DNA from: Parapristionchus giblindavisi
Lineage: Eukaryota > Nematoda > Chromadorea > Rhabditida > Diplogasteridae
Reading direction: 5' to 3'
Assembly: GCA_943737045.1 (NCBI GenBank)
Contig: CALSFV010000448.1
Location: 62,001 to 126,000 of the forward strand
DNA: 64,000 bases
Below the pieces are notes generated by a model that was not told the DNA's origin, made no database searches, and saw only the letters and a list, made by a program, of their open reading frames with translations. Shown here piece by piece: positions 62,302-64,000 of the stretch (position 1 is its first letter; each line of letters begins with the position of its first letter). Made by a program: the position numbers and the translations under genes.

Positions 62302-64000
62302 TGGTAGGCGCTTTTGGGAGCTAAATCGGATGAGAACCGTAGAATGGGAGCCGTAGAATAGAATGAGAACCGTTGAATGGGAGCCGTAGAATAGAATGAG
62401 AACCGTGGAATGGGAGCCGTAGAATAGAATGAGAACCGTGGAATGGGAGCCGTAGAATAGAATGAGAACCGTGGAATGGGAGCCGTAGAATAGAATGAGA
62501 ACCGTGGAATGGGAGCCGTAGAATAGAATGAGAACCGACTGGATGAGAACTATTTGCGTGCTTTGTCTATTCTTTAGCGCTTGTCTCTCATATGCAAATA
62601 GTTATCATCCGACCTATTGCCTGTTTTTGTTATGACGATATAACTAATTTGAAACAGATCCAGCAATATTTGGGTTTCGACGACCATTAAAAACAGAAAC
62701 GTTTAAATTTGTTTTAATATACTTCTTGGTTTGTTTATATAGTTAGCTAGCTAAGTTGTGAGGCACAACTGTTCGGAATGGAAAAATCTGATGGCAAGCC
62801 AGCTACGAAACACGCATTAAAAGCTACTAAAGTTGTATCGATGTCAATGACAATTTTAATAGAGTTCACATTGGCATCGATATCTAACAACACGCTAGCC
62901 ATACAATAACAATAATACAATAACAATACGCTAATCAATATGCATAGGAATTGACATGATCAATAGGCATAAGGAATAGGGTAGACACTCAGCAATATCT
63001 ATTTCATTCATGGATCGAATAGTATGTTACAAAGTACCAAGCCTGACCGGCTTTTGAGCCAAATTTGCCAAAAATCGAGAAACCTGACCGGAATTTGAAA
63101 ACCGATAGCCTAGCTATTCGACCTGATTTCATTGTTCATTTTAGGAATCGGGACCGAGAAATCGCAGCTCTAGCAGTTCCCTGTTACCCCTCCCCTCATT
63201 TTTACGCATCTTCATAGAGTACAGTAGTCCATCACCTTCCTTCCTTACAGTATCCTCTACAGTATCACACTAAGCTACCGTAGGGCCATAGTCTCCTATT
63301 CTGTATGTTTTATTAAATTTGTTTCTTTTTTTCCGGGAGCTAATATGAAATAGTATTCATTTTTGATTTATTTGTTAATTTATTTCTTTTTATTCGTTGT
63401 TTTCTCTCTCATTGTTACATTTTTCCGCGTGTACAATTTCACTGATCTTGTCTACCTATTTGTAGAATACGGTACCTGTAACTCTTTCCTAATCAATCGA
63501 TAATCCCACATTAAATCGATAATTCATCATTAATCGATATCCCTTCATTAAATCGATAATTCATAATCAATCAATAATTCCTCATTGTGAGATTACCATC
63601 ACTACTCCCTTGTGTCCCAGACATGCACTAATTTCTGATTTTTTTGTATGTTTTATGTCTGTCCATTCTCCACTACATTACAGTATCCCTCAACTACATT
63701 ACAGTATCCCATCAACCTACAGTACCGTATCACTTTCTCGTCGAGACCCGCACCTCGCTACTATCGACTCGTATAATCGATTTATTCGTCATTTATATAT
63801 TTTTTCAAACATTTTAAACACCTTATCACCTGCGGATCTGTTGCGATATTAGATGCTTCCACTGATCCGTGTTTCTTGCAATGTCCATACAACCTGATCC
63901 AATTTTCTCCCCTTTCTTTTCTTCACTTCAACCTTTTTTGTTCGTTAATCCCTTTTAAATGGCTAATTCCATTTGTTCATTCATTGTTAATCATAGAAAA
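61529..64000 (+). repeat. Segmental duplication, copy 2 (runs off window)
   Basis: Second copy of 50817-53288, beginning 151 bp behind the knl-2 exon 10 donor. It includes an intact terminal exon 62064-62301 with the same 238-bp coding length, the minisatellite and the family B MITE. Confidence 0.95.
62330..62536. repeat. 33-bp minisatellite, second copy
   Basis: Same unit as 51618-51848 but with fewer units and more GTGGAATGG variants, showing that the two copies have drifted independently. Confidence 0.85.

Overview
The window is eukaryotic, nuclear DNA, most likely from a free-living nematode (rhabditid/diplogastrid type). Genes are split into many short exons with mostly canonical GT-AG introns and T-rich/TTTCAG acceptors. 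Several start codons lie a few bases behind a 3' splice acceptor, as expected for spliced-leader trans-splicing. One gene encodes a nematode cuticle collagen. I cannot fix the species from sequence alone. Exon coordinates are hand-derived by splice phase and homology and should be good to a few bases; there was no transcript evidence.

Layout. 1-4759 (-): 5' part of a PNUTS/PPP1R10-like gene (Gln/Pro-rich N-terminus, then a TFIIS N-terminal-type domain), running off the left edge. 5799-37859 (+): a complete 47-exon condensin subunit SMC4 gene (smc-4, about 1467 aa). Its introns carry a small nested gene on the opposite strand (7867-8752) and a dense collection of inverted-repeat elements. 38581-40488 (+): cuticle collagen with TATA box. 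42642-43140 (-): small single-pass membrane protein. 43755-46440 (-): DUF4735/C16orf89-like protein. 46646-51592 (+): unrecognised acidic/basic nuclear-looking protein, sharing a 205-bp bidirectional promoter with the previous gene. 56780 to 61377 or 62301 (+): KNL-2/M18BP1 homologue with a SANTA domain.

Functional theme. Two genes (smc-4 and knl-2) act in mitotic chromosome structure and centromere specification. In holocentric nematodes KNL-2 loads CENP-A and is needed for normal condensation. I see no evidence that the linkage is more than chance.

Most striking structure. (1) A roughly 2.47 kb block (50817-53288) containing an intron, the terminal coding exon and the 3' region of the unknown gene recurs almost unchanged at 61529-64000, immediately behind knl-2 and in a compatible splice phase, so two unrelated genes may share one 79-codon C-terminus. 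(2) Several short MITE families share CATA...TATG ends and leave 8-bp target-site duplications; about half of the insertions sit within about 20 bp of a splice site. (3) A 3.1 kb foldback element with 1.17 kb arms encloses a 213-codon ORF. (4) Three long foldback elements share TA-flanked TCACGC ends. (5) A Penelope-type GIY-YIG endonuclease module is present as a 1.5 kb near-perfect palindrome. All of items 3-5 are inside smc-4 introns.
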